DNA of 64,000 nucleotides from Pseudomonadota bacterium (lineage in GTDB: Bacteria; Pseudomonadota; Gammaproteobacteria; Burkholderiales; Burkholderiaceae_C), in the NCBI GenBank assembly GCA_021819435.1, contig JAKARB010000009.1, positions 124,001 through 188,000 on the forward strand, in the 5' to 3' direction. Positions 8,220 through 16,283 of this stretch are shown here, in pieces. The first letter of the stretch is position 1, and each line of letters starts with the position of its first letter. The translations under genes were made by a program, and so were the position numbers. The notes below the pieces were generated by a model, which had not been told where the DNA came from, did no database searches, and worked only from the letters and a program-made list of their open reading frames with translations.

Positions 8220-9371
8220 TTGTCCAGTCAACATCCGCGATCCATCAATTGGCTAATCGGCCTGTCATGTGCATACATTTCGAGCTGCTTTGCAGCCACA
8301 CCTCCTGCGGAAAAATTTGATGAGGCCATCGATACCGCACGCCGTCAAGTCCAGGGTGTGGTGCTGAGCGCTGCATGGCAATGCGATACCAATGCGCCTT
8401 GCGCCTACATCGTAAATATCCAAGATGAACAAGGGGAGCTTCACTCGGTTCGAGTTGTGACGGAGACAGGGGTGATCGCGCAGAAACTCAAGCCCCAGGC
8501 TTCAACGGGGGGCATCGATGTTTCCGGTCCGGGATTGCGAGTCGAACGTTTTGCGTACGCGGAGCTCGGTGCAGGCCAAGCGGTCGGTCTTGGCAATGTC
8601 ATTCTCAATCCATTGCTCACCGTCGGTGGACGTGCAACAGCGCACAGCACCAGTTTCCCGAACTGGAGCGGAGACGGCGATCTCAGAGTCATCTATGGCA
8701 AGACTGAATCCTCTGATCCAGTCACCTTGCGCAAAACAACCAACAAGCCACGGCTACAGGAGATCCGAGGATCAGGTCATCTGATCTACGACTTTCATAA
8801 CGATGGCGGCATCGAAAAAGTCGGCGTGGGGCTGTACACCGAATTCGCTCGTGCATTGCACAGTTTCCCTCGCTACATCCCAACAGAGACAGACGACGCC
8901 TATGCCGCTGAAGAAGGCGATATCACCCGCAGCATGCTGAACACTGGCGTGGACCTGCGCCTTGCCCTGAGGGAGAGCCGGATCAAGTCAACACTGCACA
9001 ATGTGATTTTTCTAAGTGGCTCACGGATTGCACCGAATTTGCTCACCTACAAGCCAATGCTTGGCTTCATGTGGAGCAATGAATTTGCGATCACCGGCAG
9101 CATCGATCACCCTGGCCTGAGCTTGTTGACCGACATGGACTTTTACTTTGCCCGCAAAGCCGGCGTTGGCTACCTCAACTCACATGACGGGCTGGGTGGA
9201 ACCAAACGAGAGCTGGATTTGAAGTACGGCCTAGCTTACTCGTTTTCGCCGAAGATGCGGATGACGGTTCAATCTTATGGATTCAACAACCTGAATCGGG
9301 GGACAAGCTCAACCCTGCCGACGGGCTTCAAAGATGGCTTGAGGATCGGCATGACCTGGGCTTTGGATTGA
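8220..9371 (+). CDS. Exported protein of unknown function, PepSY-like N-terminal segment and possible beta-barrel
   Basis: 383 residues starting at TTG (8220), with AGGGTG about 8 bases upstream. A signal peptide is visible (WLIGLSCAYISSCFA then ATPP), giving a Sec-exported protein. Mature residues ~30-85 (FDEAIDTARRQVQGVVLSAA to SVRVVTETGVI) resemble a PepSY-like fold, with two cysteines (WQCDTNAPCAY) that could form a disulfide. The remaining ~280 residues show alternating hydrophobic and aromatic strands with glycine (VGVGLYTEFARAL, LGFMWSNEFAITGS, LDLKYGLAYSFS, MRMTVQSYGFNNL), suggestive of an outer-membrane beta-barrel, although the last residue is Asp rather than an aromatic. I do not recognise a named family. 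The downstream minus-strand cluster encodes another PepSY protein and a sensor system, which suggests a common envelope theme. Confidence 0.7.
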   Translation: MSSQHPRSINWLIGLSCAYISSCFAATPPAEKFDEAIDTARRQVQGVVLSAAWQCDTNAPCAYIVNIQDEQGELHSVRVVTETGVIAQKLKPQASTGGIDVSGPGLRVERFAYAELGAGQAVGLGNVILNPLLTVGGRATAHSTSFPNWSGDGDLRVIYGKTESSDPVTLRKTTNKPRLQEIRGSGHLIYDFHNDGGIEKVGVGLYTEFARALHSFPRYIPTETDDAYAAEEGDITRSMLNTGVDLRLALRESRIKSTLHNVIFLSGSRIAPNLLTYKPMLGFMWSNEFAITGSIDHPGLSLLTDMDFYFARKAGVGYLNSHDGLGGTKRELDLKYGLAYSFSPKMRMTVQSYGFNNLNRGTSSTLPTGFKDGLRIGMTWALD

Positions 9372-9398
9372 GCCGGCACCCAACCGAAGTCCTCTTGT

Positions 9399-10091
9399 TT
9401 ACGCCTTGAACTTTTGCGGCACATTGCTCTCTTGGCCCCACCGATCAACGAAGATCCAGCAGGCCAGAGCCCAGACCGCACCGGCGATCCAACCGGCGAC
9501 CACATCGGATAGCCAGTGCACGCCGAGGTAGACGCGGCTCAGGCCGACCAAAGCGGCCAGCGTCATGGCCACGCCCAGAACGAACAGTTTGACGCGCACG
9601 CTCTTGTTGGCTTTGGCCACCAGTATGGCCAGGGTGAGGTAGATGACGGACGCCATCATGGTGTGGCCACTCGGAAAGCTCATGCCACTGGCCTCGATCA
9701 ACCTGTATGCAGCATCTGGCCGTCCTCTGCCAATGATCGACTTCATCAGCAATGTGGCGCCAACGCCCGTCAAGCTGGACACCAGCACGGCTCCCGCCAT
9801 GATGTTCTGCCCCGCCAAGCGCAACCCCACTGTCGTCGCGATCACCAGTAGGGTCAGGACAACCGGGCTGCCCAGCGCGGTGACATCTCGGGCGACCTCC
9901 AGCAAGGCCGCTGAACCTACAGGCGAATTGTCAGCGTGTCGGAGGGCCTGGGTGATCACCTGATCAAGACGCGCAGCGTCCCCTTCGATGACCTCGCTGA
10001 TGAGCTTGATGAGCAACCACGTCAGCGTGCACAACAGGCTGAAGGCGAGAACGATCCTTCGTTCGCTGAAAAATCTGGATGATCGCGACAT
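9399..10091 (-). CDS. PAP2-superfamily membrane phosphatase
   Basis: About 230 residues from the ATG at 10091, 4 bases after the histidine-kinase stop; a GTG at 10115 overlapping that gene is the alternative. The three PAP2 phosphatase motifs are complete: KSIIGRGRP, SFPSGH and SRVYLGVHWLSD, set among about five to six hydrophobic helices. Such enzymes dephosphorylate undecaprenyl pyrophosphate or phosphatidylglycerophosphate/lipid A phosphates at the periplasmic face. It is last in a run led by a response regulator and histidine kinase, so it may be made together with that system. A second PAP2 gene lies at the other end of the cluster (14268-14864). Confidence 0.88.
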   Translation of the reverse strand: MSRSSRFFSERRIVLAFSLLCTLTWLLIKLISEVIEGDAARLDQVITQALRHADNSPVGSAALLEVARDVTALGSPVVLTLLVIATTVGLRLAGQNIMAGAVLVSSLTGVGATLLMKSIIGRGRPDAAYRLIEASGMSFPSGHTMMASVIYLTLAILVAKANKSVRVKLFVLGVAMTLAALVGLSRVYLGVHWLSDVVAGWIAGAVWALACWIFVDRWGQESNVPQKFKA

Positions 10092-10095
10092 AGGT

Positions 10096-11490
10096 TCAAA
10101 TCGATTGCCTGCCACCGTGAAGACTCAAGGTCACGGTGAGCCCGCATTCACGCTCAGCGTCGGTGAAGCTCAGGTCGATGTCGGCGCCGATGCGCGCGGC
10201 GAGTTCCCTGACGATGCACAGGCCCAAGCCAGAACCAGTTTGTCCTGTGCCCAGGATGCGATAGAACGCGTCAAAGACCCGTTCGCGCTCATTCAGCGCA
10301 ATGCCTGGGCCATGGTCAATGACGGTGATGTCGACACGCTCGCCACGTCGCCGCACACCCACGTCCACCTGGCTTCCGGATGGGCTGTAGCGGATGGCAT
10401 TGTCAATCAGGTTCTTGATGATGGTCATGAGTGCCATCTCATCGGTGGCGACGATCACCTCATCGACGTCGGTCATGCCCAGGTCGATGGCCTTGGCCTC
10501 GGCCTGGCAGATGAAGTCTTCGATGACCTTTCTGGTCAACCTGTCCACCGACACAGATGTGCTCAACGGCGCAGGCGAATCGGCCTGCGCGCGCGCCAGC
10601 GACAGCAACTGCTCCAGCAGATGGCGCCCTCGTTCAATGCCTTCGCGGACCGTGACGAGCCGACCTTGCGCCTCAGCCGACATCTGCGCCTGCGCAAGAC
10701 GCTCTGTTTGCAAGGACAACGCAGCCAGAGGAGACCGCAGTTCATGCGCAGCATCAGCCAAAAAGCGTCGCTGCGTGTCCATGGATTGCTTCACCTTTGC
10801 AAGCAAGCCATTGATGGCAAACAGGAACGGCCTCAGTTCATCGGGCACACGTTCCGCTTCCACGGGATGCAAAGCTTGTTCCGAACGGGCGTTGACCTCT
10901 TGCGAAAGCTGCGTGAGTGGAGCCAACAGCTTGCGTACCATTATCGCGACCACCAGAACGAGCAGCGGGGCCAGTAGCAGCATGGGCGCGATGGTCCGCA
11001 AGGCGCTGCTTCGGGCGATTTCATTGCGCATGCCTGCTTCCTGGGCAACGACCACGCGGGAGCCGTCTTTGGCGGATCGAATCACAACGCGATAGTCTTC
11101 TCCATCCCAGGACAAGGTGTGAAGGCCATCGCCGATGCCTGCCGGTATGGGCAAGTTGGCAGTTGAACCAGGGCTCAGCGCGGGCAGGCCAGGGCGAGGT
11201 AACCATCGCACTGAAACGCGGGTCTCCTCATCGGCGTCTGGCGCCGACAAGTCAGTAGTCATGCGTCCTGATTGCAGGCCCGGTGCCATCTCTGCCAGGA
11301 CAGCGATTTGCCTGAGCAAGCTGTCTTGCAACTCATGCGCCTCCGCCAAGGCTGCACTGAAGGACACGACGCCAGCAGCCAGCGCTGCGATGAGGCTGGT
11401 GAGGGCCAGGAAGAAGGACAGCCTGAACTGCAGGGAGTGTTGCAGGGCGTGCACCAGCTGCGCCTTCACACGGGTTTGGAGACCATCCAT
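10096..11490 (-). CDS. Two-component sensor histidine kinase
   Basis: 464 residues. An N-terminal helix (~25-50, LSFFLALTSLIAALAAGVVS), a periplasmic sensor of about 120 residues, and a second helix (MLLLAPLLVLVVAIMVRKLL, ~170-190) are followed by a HAMP-like linker. The H-box is FLADAAHELRSPL, the N-box NLIDNAIRYSP, G1 DHGPGI and G2 GSGLGLCIV, all intact. The layout resembles QseC/PmrB/TctE-type kinases partnered with OmpR regulators. Its start overlaps the regulator gene by 25 bases, which indicates translational coupling. The sensed signal is unknown, but the surrounding PAP2, PepSY and COG4705 genes point to envelope lipid, cation or antimicrobial-peptide stress. Confidence 0.93.
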   Translation of the reverse strand: MDGLQTRVKAQLVHALQHSLQFRLSFFLALTSLIAALAAGVVSFSAALAEAHELQDSLLRQIAVLAEMAPGLQSGRMTTDLSAPDADEETRVSVRWLPRPGLPALSPGSTANLPIPAGIGDGLHTLSWDGEDYRVVIRSAKDGSRVVVAQEAGMRNEIARSSALRTIAPMLLLAPLLVLVVAIMVRKLLAPLTQLSQEVNARSEQALHPVEAERVPDELRPFLFAINGLLAKVKQSMDTQRRFLADAAHELRSPLAALSLQTERLAQAQMSAEAQGRLVTVREGIERGRHLLEQLLSLARAQADSPAPLSTSVSVDRLTRKVIEDFICQAEAKAIDLGMTDVDEVIVATDEMALMTIIKNLIDNAIRYSPSGSQVDVGVRRRGERVDITVIDHGPGIALNERERVFDAFYRILGTGQTGSGLGLCIVRELAARIGADIDLSFTDAERECGLTVTLSLHGGRQSI

Positions 11491-12131
11491 CCCACCCCCC
11501 TCACGTTCTTGATGACGTCGGCGCCCAACTTGCGCCTGATCGCATGGATCAGGTATTCCACGGCATTGCTTTCGACTTCCTCCCCCCAGCCGTAGATGCG
11601 ATCCTCCAGTTCACTGCGCGACAGGATCGCCCCGGGTCGAATCAGCAACGCTTGCAGCAATGCAAATTCGCGCCCAGACAGCTGAACCGGTGCCTCATCG
11701 CGGACCTGGGCTTGCCGGGTGGTGGGGTCGAGCGACACCACCCCGTTGCCCAGCACAGGCGCCGCATGGCCACTTTTGCGCCGCAACACAGCGCGCATGC
11801 GCGCCAGCAACTCGGCCATCTGAAATGGCTTGAGCACGTAATCATCGGCGCCCCCATCCAGGCCTTGCAAGCGATCATCGAGTCCGTCTCGCGCCGAGAT
11901 GATGAGCAAAGGCACGGGGTTGTCTGCCGCACGCAGGCTGCGCAAGACATCCAAGCCGTCCTTGCCGGGCAGCCCCAGGTCGAGCAACACCAGGTCGTAA
12001 TGCTGCCCCTTCAAGGCCCCCAGAGCGGTCAAGCCGCTGCGCACCCAGTCCGCCGCGTAAGACGCGTCTTTCAACGCGACCTGGATGGCCTCCCCAATCA
12101 TCGGATCATCTTCCACCAACAGGACCCGCAT
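11466..12131 (-). CDS. OmpR-family response regulator (QseB/PmrA-like)
   Basis: 221 residues. The receiver domain has the acidic pocket EDD near residue 8, the phosphoacceptor Asp51 in LVLLDLGLPGKDG and Lys in DYVLKPF. The C-terminal winged helix (from ~125) contains LSGREFALLQALL and the recognition helix region EVESNAVEYLIHAIRRKLG, ending VRGVGWMV. It precedes and overlaps the histidine kinase, and follows a COG4705 membrane-protein gene by 37 bases, so it may sit inside a longer transcript with its probable targets. Confidence 0.94.
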   Translation of the reverse strand: MRVLLVEDDPMIGEAIQVALKDASYAADWVRSGLTALGALKGQHYDLVLLDLGLPGKDGLDVLRSLRAADNPVPLLIISARDGLDDRLQGLDGGADDYVLKPFQMAELLARMRAVLRRKSGHAAPVLGNGVVSLDPTTRQAQVRDEAPVQLSGREFALLQALLIRPGAILSRSELEDRIYGWGEEVESNAVEYLIHAIRRKLGADVIKNVRGVGWMVSKPV

Positions 12132-12168
12132 GAGCTCCCCTGACCTTCCTTAACAGGACCGAGTGTAA

Positions 12169-12927
12169 TCAGTGGGCAGCCGAGGCCGCGCGCTGCCTGA
12201 ACATCAACATGCAGCACGCCATGAAGGCCAGCAGCGCCAAGGATGCACTGTAGCGGCTCAACGCCAGGCCGCCGCTGCTCAGTGGCTTGTCCAGAAAGTC
12301 GCCGACCACGGCACCCAAAGGGCGAGTCAAGATGAAGGCGCCCCAGAAAAGGACCGTTCTGGAGATGTTGGTCCATTGGTAAGCTGCCGTGATCAGTGCC
12401 AGCATCCCACCGAACAGCAATGCTGCGCCTGTGTAGCCCATGCCCGCTGTATCGGCGCTCCAGTCACCCAGCGCGGTACCCAAGGTCTGAGAGAACATGA
12501 TCGTGACCCAATAGAAGGCTTCGGCCTTGGGTGAAGCCACTGCGCTCATCGAAACGGAGCCCATCGTCCGGTACCAGATGAACAAGGATGTGAGCAGCAG
12601 CGCAGCCAACAGACTGCTGCCCCCGGCATAGCCGATCCCCAGCGAGCGATCGGCAAAGTCCGCCAGGGTGGTGCCAACGGTGGTCGTGGCGACGATGGTG
12701 GTCCAGTACAGACCGGGGTGAAACCTGCGGGCCTTGACTTGAGCGACGACCGCGATCAGGAACACCCCGGCAAAGATGCCGGTGCTGAGCAGGTAGCCCA
12801 GGTTAAAAGACATGGACGCCGCATCGCCACCGGTTTCACCCAGTGTGGTAGCTGCGATCTTGATGAGCCAGAAACCCAAGGTGACCTCGGGGACTTTGGC
12901 CAGTGCACGTTCGCTCCGGGTTGTCAT
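12169..12927 (-). CDS. COG4705/DUF347 membrane protein, first copy
   Basis: 252 residues from the ATG at 12927 (MTTRSERALAKVPEV); an in-frame ATG at 12960 would overlap the upstream lipoprotein gene. The protein has about eight hydrophobic helices and four copies of the DUF347 repeat, each with a T-x-G-x-x-x-D pattern: KIAATTLGETGGD, TTVGTTLADFADRSLGIGY, FSQTLGTALGD and ILTRPLGAVVGDFL. Conserved acidic residues inside helices suggest ion or small-molecule transport, but the function is unestablished. It lies between a small lipoprotein gene (16-base gap) and the response regulator (37-base gap). A second, diverged copy is at 13412-14194. Confidence 0.85.
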   Translation of the reverse strand: MTTRSERALAKVPEVTLGFWLIKIAATTLGETGGDAASMSFNLGYLLSTGIFAGVFLIAVVAQVKARRFHPGLYWTTIVATTTVGTTLADFADRSLGIGYAGGSSLLAALLLTSLFIWYRTMGSVSMSAVASPKAEAFYWVTIMFSQTLGTALGDWSADTAGMGYTGAALLFGGMLALITAAYQWTNISRTVLFWGAFILTRPLGAVVGDFLDKPLSSGGLALSRYSASLALLAFMACCMLMFRQRAASAAH

Positions 12928-12943
12928 CGCGAGTGCTTTCGGT

Positions 12944-13375
12944 TCAGAGCTTGCCGCCAAGCGCAGTGAAAGTCTGCAACAAGTTGGTCAGGGCGGACTT
13001 GCAGTCCGGCTGCGTCGGTGCATCGGCTCGCAGCGCCTCCAGGGCACGGTCGATCGCTTTGTCAAGCTTGTGCCAGTCCTCCGCCGCGCGAGGCTTCAAT
13101 CCCGCCTCGGATGCATCCCAAGCCACTTCAAGATCCTTGATGCGAGCTCGTGCCTTGGGCAGATCACCCTGGTCCACCAGCGCAGCCACGTCGCTTGCGA
13201 TGGTCTGAAATGCAGACAGGTCGCCCAATCTGGAGGCAGCAACGCTTTGGGATGTCTGGCTATTGGTCGCCTTGGCTGGCGTGTCGGACGGTTTGGAACA
13301 CCCTGCGGCGAGGGTCAGGAGCATCGCAAGGCCAGCAGCCACGGCGGGACGGATGAAGGTCGTTGGATTCAGCAT
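12944..13375 (-). CDS. Small lipoprotein of unknown function
   Basis: 143 residues. The signal peptide ends in a lipobox (MLLTLAAGC), so the protein is probably lipidated at Cys26. After a Ser/Thr/Ala-rich linker the mature part is helical and charged (IASDVAALVDQGDLPKARAR, DLEVAWDASEAGLKPR), with one further cysteine near the C-terminus (QPDCKSAL). It resembles small helical histidine-poor lipoproteins placed beside COG4705 genes in related bacteria, but I cannot name a family. It sits between the two COG4705 genes, with gaps of 36 and 16 bases, so it is likely part of the same transcript and function. Confidence 0.75.
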   Translation of the reverse strand: MLNPTTFIRPAVAAGLAMLLTLAAGCSKPSDTPAKATNSQTSQSVAASRLGDLSAFQTIASDVAALVDQGDLPKARARIKDLEVAWDASEAGLKPRAAEDWHKLDKAIDRALEALRADAPTQPDCKSALTNLLQTFTALGGKL

Positions 13376-13411
13376 GATGAAGGTTCAGGAGTTGAAACGT
13401 GAGGGCAGTGC

Positions 13412-14194
13412 TCAGCGAGCGATGTGGATAGGTTCGGGCGATCTGGACTTGCGCTGTGCGTTGGCCACCAGGATGACGATCACCGACAGGAACAAGGCGC
13501 TCGTCCACATCGCACCCATGCCGATGCCACCGTATGCTTTGGCCTGGGTCAGCAGGTCGCCCAGGGCAGCACCAAAGGGGCGAGTCAGGATGTATGCGAT
13601 CCAGAACGTCAAGACACCATGACCACCCATGCGCCAAGCAGCAAACGTGACGGCGATCAACGAGCCAAAGGCCACCACGCCAATCGTGAAGCCCAGGCCC
13701 AGCGCTTCAGTGGCCAGATCGCCTGCAGCGGTACCCAGTGCAAAGGTGCACAGGATCGTGGCCCAGTAAAACAGTTCGCGACGCTTCGTCACGATTTCAT
13801 GGATGGACAGGGTTCGCTCCACCCGGAACCAGCTGTAGAAAAGCGTGGCCAACAGCGCGGAAAATGCGGCTGTGCTGAGGTAAAGGCTGATGCCCAGGCC
13901 GTCCGTCAGCAAGTCCGTGATTTGAGTGCCTACCACGCTGATCAACACGACGGTCAGCCAGTAAATCCACGGTGTGTATCGCCGCATACGGAGTTGCATG
14001 ACCAAGGCGGCGATCAAGAACGCCCCCATGACCGAACGGGTGGCACCTTGCCCCCACCCCGCGTTGACAGCGAGGAAATCAGCCACCGTTTCACCAACCG
14101 TGGTGGACATGATCTTGATGATCCAGAAGGCGAGCGTGACCTCTGGCACTTTGTTTAGCCAGCGCTCAAGAGGCTGGGCAACTGTCTTGCTCAT
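13412..14194 (-). CDS. COG4705/DUF347 membrane protein, second copy
   Basis: 260 residues from the ATG at 14194, selected for GGAGA about 7 bases upstream; in-frame codons extend to 14287 but overlap the PAP2 gene. About eight hydrophobic helices carry four DUF347 repeats: KIMSTTVGETVADFL, VVGTQITDLLTDGLGISLY, CTFALGTAAGDLATEALGLGF without its last residue being essential, and ILTRPFGAALGDLL. Both copies share the start pattern (N/A)KVPEVTL-FW-IK, so they are clear paralogues. Two adjacent four-repeat proteins could form a heterodimer or have split specificities; this is inference. Confidence 0.85.
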   Translation of the reverse strand: MSKTVAQPLERWLNKVPEVTLAFWIIKIMSTTVGETVADFLAVNAGWGQGATRSVMGAFLIAALVMQLRMRRYTPWIYWLTVVLISVVGTQITDLLTDGLGISLYLSTAAFSALLATLFYSWFRVERTLSIHEIVTKRRELFYWATILCTFALGTAAGDLATEALGLGFTIGVVAFGSLIAVTFAAWRMGGHGVLTFWIAYILTRPFGAALGDLLTQAKAYGGIGMGAMWTSALFLSVIVILVANAQRKSRSPEPIHIAR

Positions 14195-14267
14195 GCATTT
14201 CTCCACAGATAGATTCGCAACACCCACAGTGTGTTGACGCCGACTTAGCGCAGGCATAGGCCGCAGG

Positions 14268-14864
14268 TCATTCGCGAACCCAGCCACGGCGTATCAGCGC
14301 CCCGAACAGAAGCCCGTGCAGGCGTTGCGCCAGGCTGTACATCGCAGGCAGGTACAAGGGGGCCATGCGCCCGCTCAGCCAGCCGCTGACCGCGGCAACA
14401 ACCAGAGCCCCGAGCATGTCCAGCGGAAAGTGCACCCCCACATAGACACGCGCCCAGGCCATCGCCAGCCCTGTGACGGCCATCAGGGCGCCGGTGCTGC
14501 GCGTACATCGCTGCGTCATGGACCCCAATGCCACAGCCCACCACAAGGTCAAATGGTCACTTGGGAAGGAGGCATCGGGCCCGTGGGCAATGAACTTATG
14601 CCCCAGTCCCATCATGAACGGACGAGGATGAGGCCACCATGCCCCCAGCACCTGAGCGGCTGCGAGCCCCATCAGCGCTGACACGCTCGCGATCAATACG
14701 GACTTGCGCAGATGCCTGCCTCCCAGGAGCCAGCCGACACCAAGGTAGATGGGGACTGCCCATATGAGCCATTCCGCGAAGAAAACTGCGCCAAACAAAA
14801 CAGGAGCGGATGGTTGTTCCGGCCCGTTAAGCCAGGCGAACAACAAGTGATTGAAGTATTCCAT
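14268..14864 (-). CDS. PAP2-family phosphatase, BcrC/undecaprenyl-diphosphatase type
   Basis: 198 residues, about six hydrophobic segments. The catalytic motifs are HPRPF (first), FPSDH (second) and ARVYVGVHFPLDM (third). FPSDH in place of PSGH is typical of the BcrC/YbjG undecaprenyl-diphosphatase branch, so a role in recycling the lipid carrier for cell-wall and polysaccharide synthesis, and bacitracin tolerance, is likely. It lies 51 bases after the PepSY gene and 73 bases before the second COG4705 gene. Two PAP2 genes of different branches in one cluster is notable. Confidence 0.88.
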   Translation of the reverse strand: MEYFNHLLFAWLNGPEQPSAPVLFGAVFFAEWLIWAVPIYLGVGWLLGGRHLRKSVLIASVSALMGLAAAQVLGAWWPHPRPFMMGLGHKFIAHGPDASFPSDHLTLWWAVALGSMTQRCTRSTGALMAVTGLAMAWARVYVGVHFPLDMLGALVVAAVSGWLSGRMAPLYLPAMYSLAQRLHGLLFGALIRRGWVRE

Positions 14865-14915
14865 CGGGGCATCTCGAAGGGCAGAGCGAAACGGCGTGGG
14901 CCTGCTGGGTCGGCG

Positions 14916-15260
14916 TCAGTCGTGCTTGTCGCGTTCATCGTGATCGTCGTCACGGTCCTCGCTGTCCTCCGCAGCGGAGAGGACGCTTGCCTTTTCCGCG
15001 TCGACCTTGACGTCAAAAACTTTGACCCCTTGGATGACTTCTACGTCGTATACCCAGCCCTGACGACACTGCTCAAGCTCGACGCGAACGGCTCGGCCAT
15101 GTACTTGCTGCTCTGCAGCGGCGACAGCCTTCCCCAGCGTGACTGCTGATTGCGGGGGATGCTGTGCATCGTTGTCTCCACCGGCCCTGGCTGTCATTGC
15201 GGTGATGCCACTGGCAACGACGACTGTAGCCAGCAGGCCGATCTTGGTATAGCGGTACAT
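14916..15260 (-). CDS. PepSY-domain periplasmic protein
   Basis: 114 residues. A signal peptide (GLLATVVVASGITAMTARAG) precedes one PepSY-like unit: AVTLGKAVAAAEQQVHGRAV, then WVYDVEVIQGVKVFDVKVDA. The tail is a run of Asp, Glu, His and Lys (EDSEDRDDDHDERDKHD) that could bind divalent cations. PepSY proteins often sit next to two-component genes and act as periplasmic inhibitors or signal modulators. As the first gene of the minus-strand run that contains the regulator and kinase, it is a candidate reporter target or accessory sensor. GGAG lies about 7 bases before the ATG. Confidence 0.85.
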   Translation of the reverse strand: MYRYTKIGLLATVVVASGITAMTARAGGDNDAQHPPQSAVTLGKAVAAAEQQVHGRAVRVELEQCRQGWVYDVEVIQGVKVFDVKVDAEKASVLSAAEDSEDRDDDHDERDKHD

Positions 15261-15592
15261 GGTGTTTCTCCAAAAAGGCGCAACATCTGCGGTTCTTGGA
15301 GACTAAACATCAACACTTAGCCGCGAATGAGGGCTGCACGTTTTGGCTCGATGGCTCAATGCCCGATGTAGCCCATAGACCGTGTATCCAAACCTTGCGC
15401 GCACAAGGCAGCAAGCAGCATGAACCAGCCAAATCTGCGACCACCTTGAAGAAGCCTGTCACGAACCAGCGCAATGCATCGGACAGATCCATTCAGACAG
15501 CCATCCAACACCACGCTTTTCAGCTCGCCCGGGACTCTCACGTTTTTCGGGGTTGAGCCCACCACCCAGACAGGGCCAGATTGCGCACAACC
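15261..15592. other. Intergenic region with CTAA-N10-TTAG dyad upstream of the PepSY gene
   Basis: No coding frame here is convincing. CTAA at 15303 and TTAG at 15317 form a short dyad 43-60 bases upstream of the PepSY start, a plausible response-regulator site. A GCTAAGT element also occurs on the minus strand between the PAP2 and second COG4705 genes (near 14245). The remainder, to the start of the nucleotidyltransferase gene at 15593, shows nothing I recognise. Confidence 0.35.
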
Positions 15593-16168
15593 ATGAACGA
15601 CAAAATCGAAACCAGATTCCGCCAGGATGTCTTGCACAACACCGTCAACGCCGCCATCCTGTCGCGATGGTCAGACCTGGGGCTGCCCAACGCCTGGCTG
15701 GTCGCAGGCTGCCTGTTCCAGACGGTCTGGAACCTGCACCGAGGCCGCCCGCCCGAACAAGGCATCAAAGACTACGACCTGTTCTACTTCGACCCCACCG
15801 ACCTGAGCGAGGCCGCTGAAGCGCAGGCCCAGGCCCGGGTGAGCACCCTGCTGGCCGACCTCAACGCCACGGTGGAGGTGGCCAACCAGGCGCGCGTTCA
15901 CCTCTGGTACCCGGGGTACTTCGGGCGCCCCTGCCCACCGCTGCAATCCAGCGAAGACGGCATCCGGCGCTTCCTCGTGCTGGAAACTTGCCTGGGCATT
16001 CGCCCCCATGAATGCCACGCGCCATTTGGCTACACGGGGCTGTACGCGGGCTCGTTCACGCCCAACCCGCTGACGCCGTATCCGGAGTTGTTCGCCGCCA
16101 AGGTGGCCAGCTACCGGGCACGCTGGCCCGCATCAGCGCACCCGCCGACGATCGTCAGCGAGGTCTAG
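15593..16168 (+). CDS. Nucleotidyltransferase-family protein (NTP_transf_6-like)
   Basis: 191 residues from the ATG at 15593. The N-terminal half has GLPNAWLVAGCLFQTVWNL followed by IKDYDLFYFDPTDLS, the G-x-[acidic]-x-[acidic] type strand-loop-strand of a minimal nucleotidyltransferase fold; later blocks are RVHLWYPGYFG and GIRRFLVLETCLGIR, then ELFAAKVASYRARWP. This matches a widespread bacterial family annotated only as nucleotidyltransferase family protein. The substrate is unknown. It stands alone between the PepSY gene (divergent) and lipA (convergent). I see no Shine-Dalgarno of note. Confidence 0.82.
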   Translation: MNDKIETRFRQDVLHNTVNAAILSRWSDLGLPNAWLVAGCLFQTVWNLHRGRPPEQGIKDYDLFYFDPTDLSEAAEAQAQARVSTLLADLNATVEVANQARVHLWYPGYFGRPCPPLQSSEDGIRRFLVLETCLGIRPHECHAPFGYTGLYAGSFTPNPLTPYPELFAAKVASYRARWPASAHPPTIVSEV

Positions 16169-16234
16169 CCCGGGCCTACACCGGTCACGCCCGGCGCACC
16201 GAACCTACGCGCCAAGCCCGTTTTTCTCCGCCTC

Positions 16235-16283
16235 TTCGAGATTTTTCTCGGTCACTTCGAGATTTTCTCGCTCAGTTCGAGAC
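16235..16283. repeat. Tandem direct repeats with CGAGA hairpins at the lipA 3' end
   Basis: Three direct copies start TTCGAGA at 16235, 16256 and 16276, with period 20-21 bases. On the minus strand each full unit contains CGAGA-AAA(A)-TCTCG, a small hairpin, so two tandem hairpins follow the lipA stop; the third, partial unit overlaps the last codons of lipA. No long T-run follows. They could stabilise the lipA 3' end or stop convergent transcription. Confidence 0.6.

Noticed and set aside
7942-8256. Plus-strand frame of 104 codons in the gap before 8220
   Set aside because: No ribosome-binding site, no family match, and overlap with the start of the next gene.
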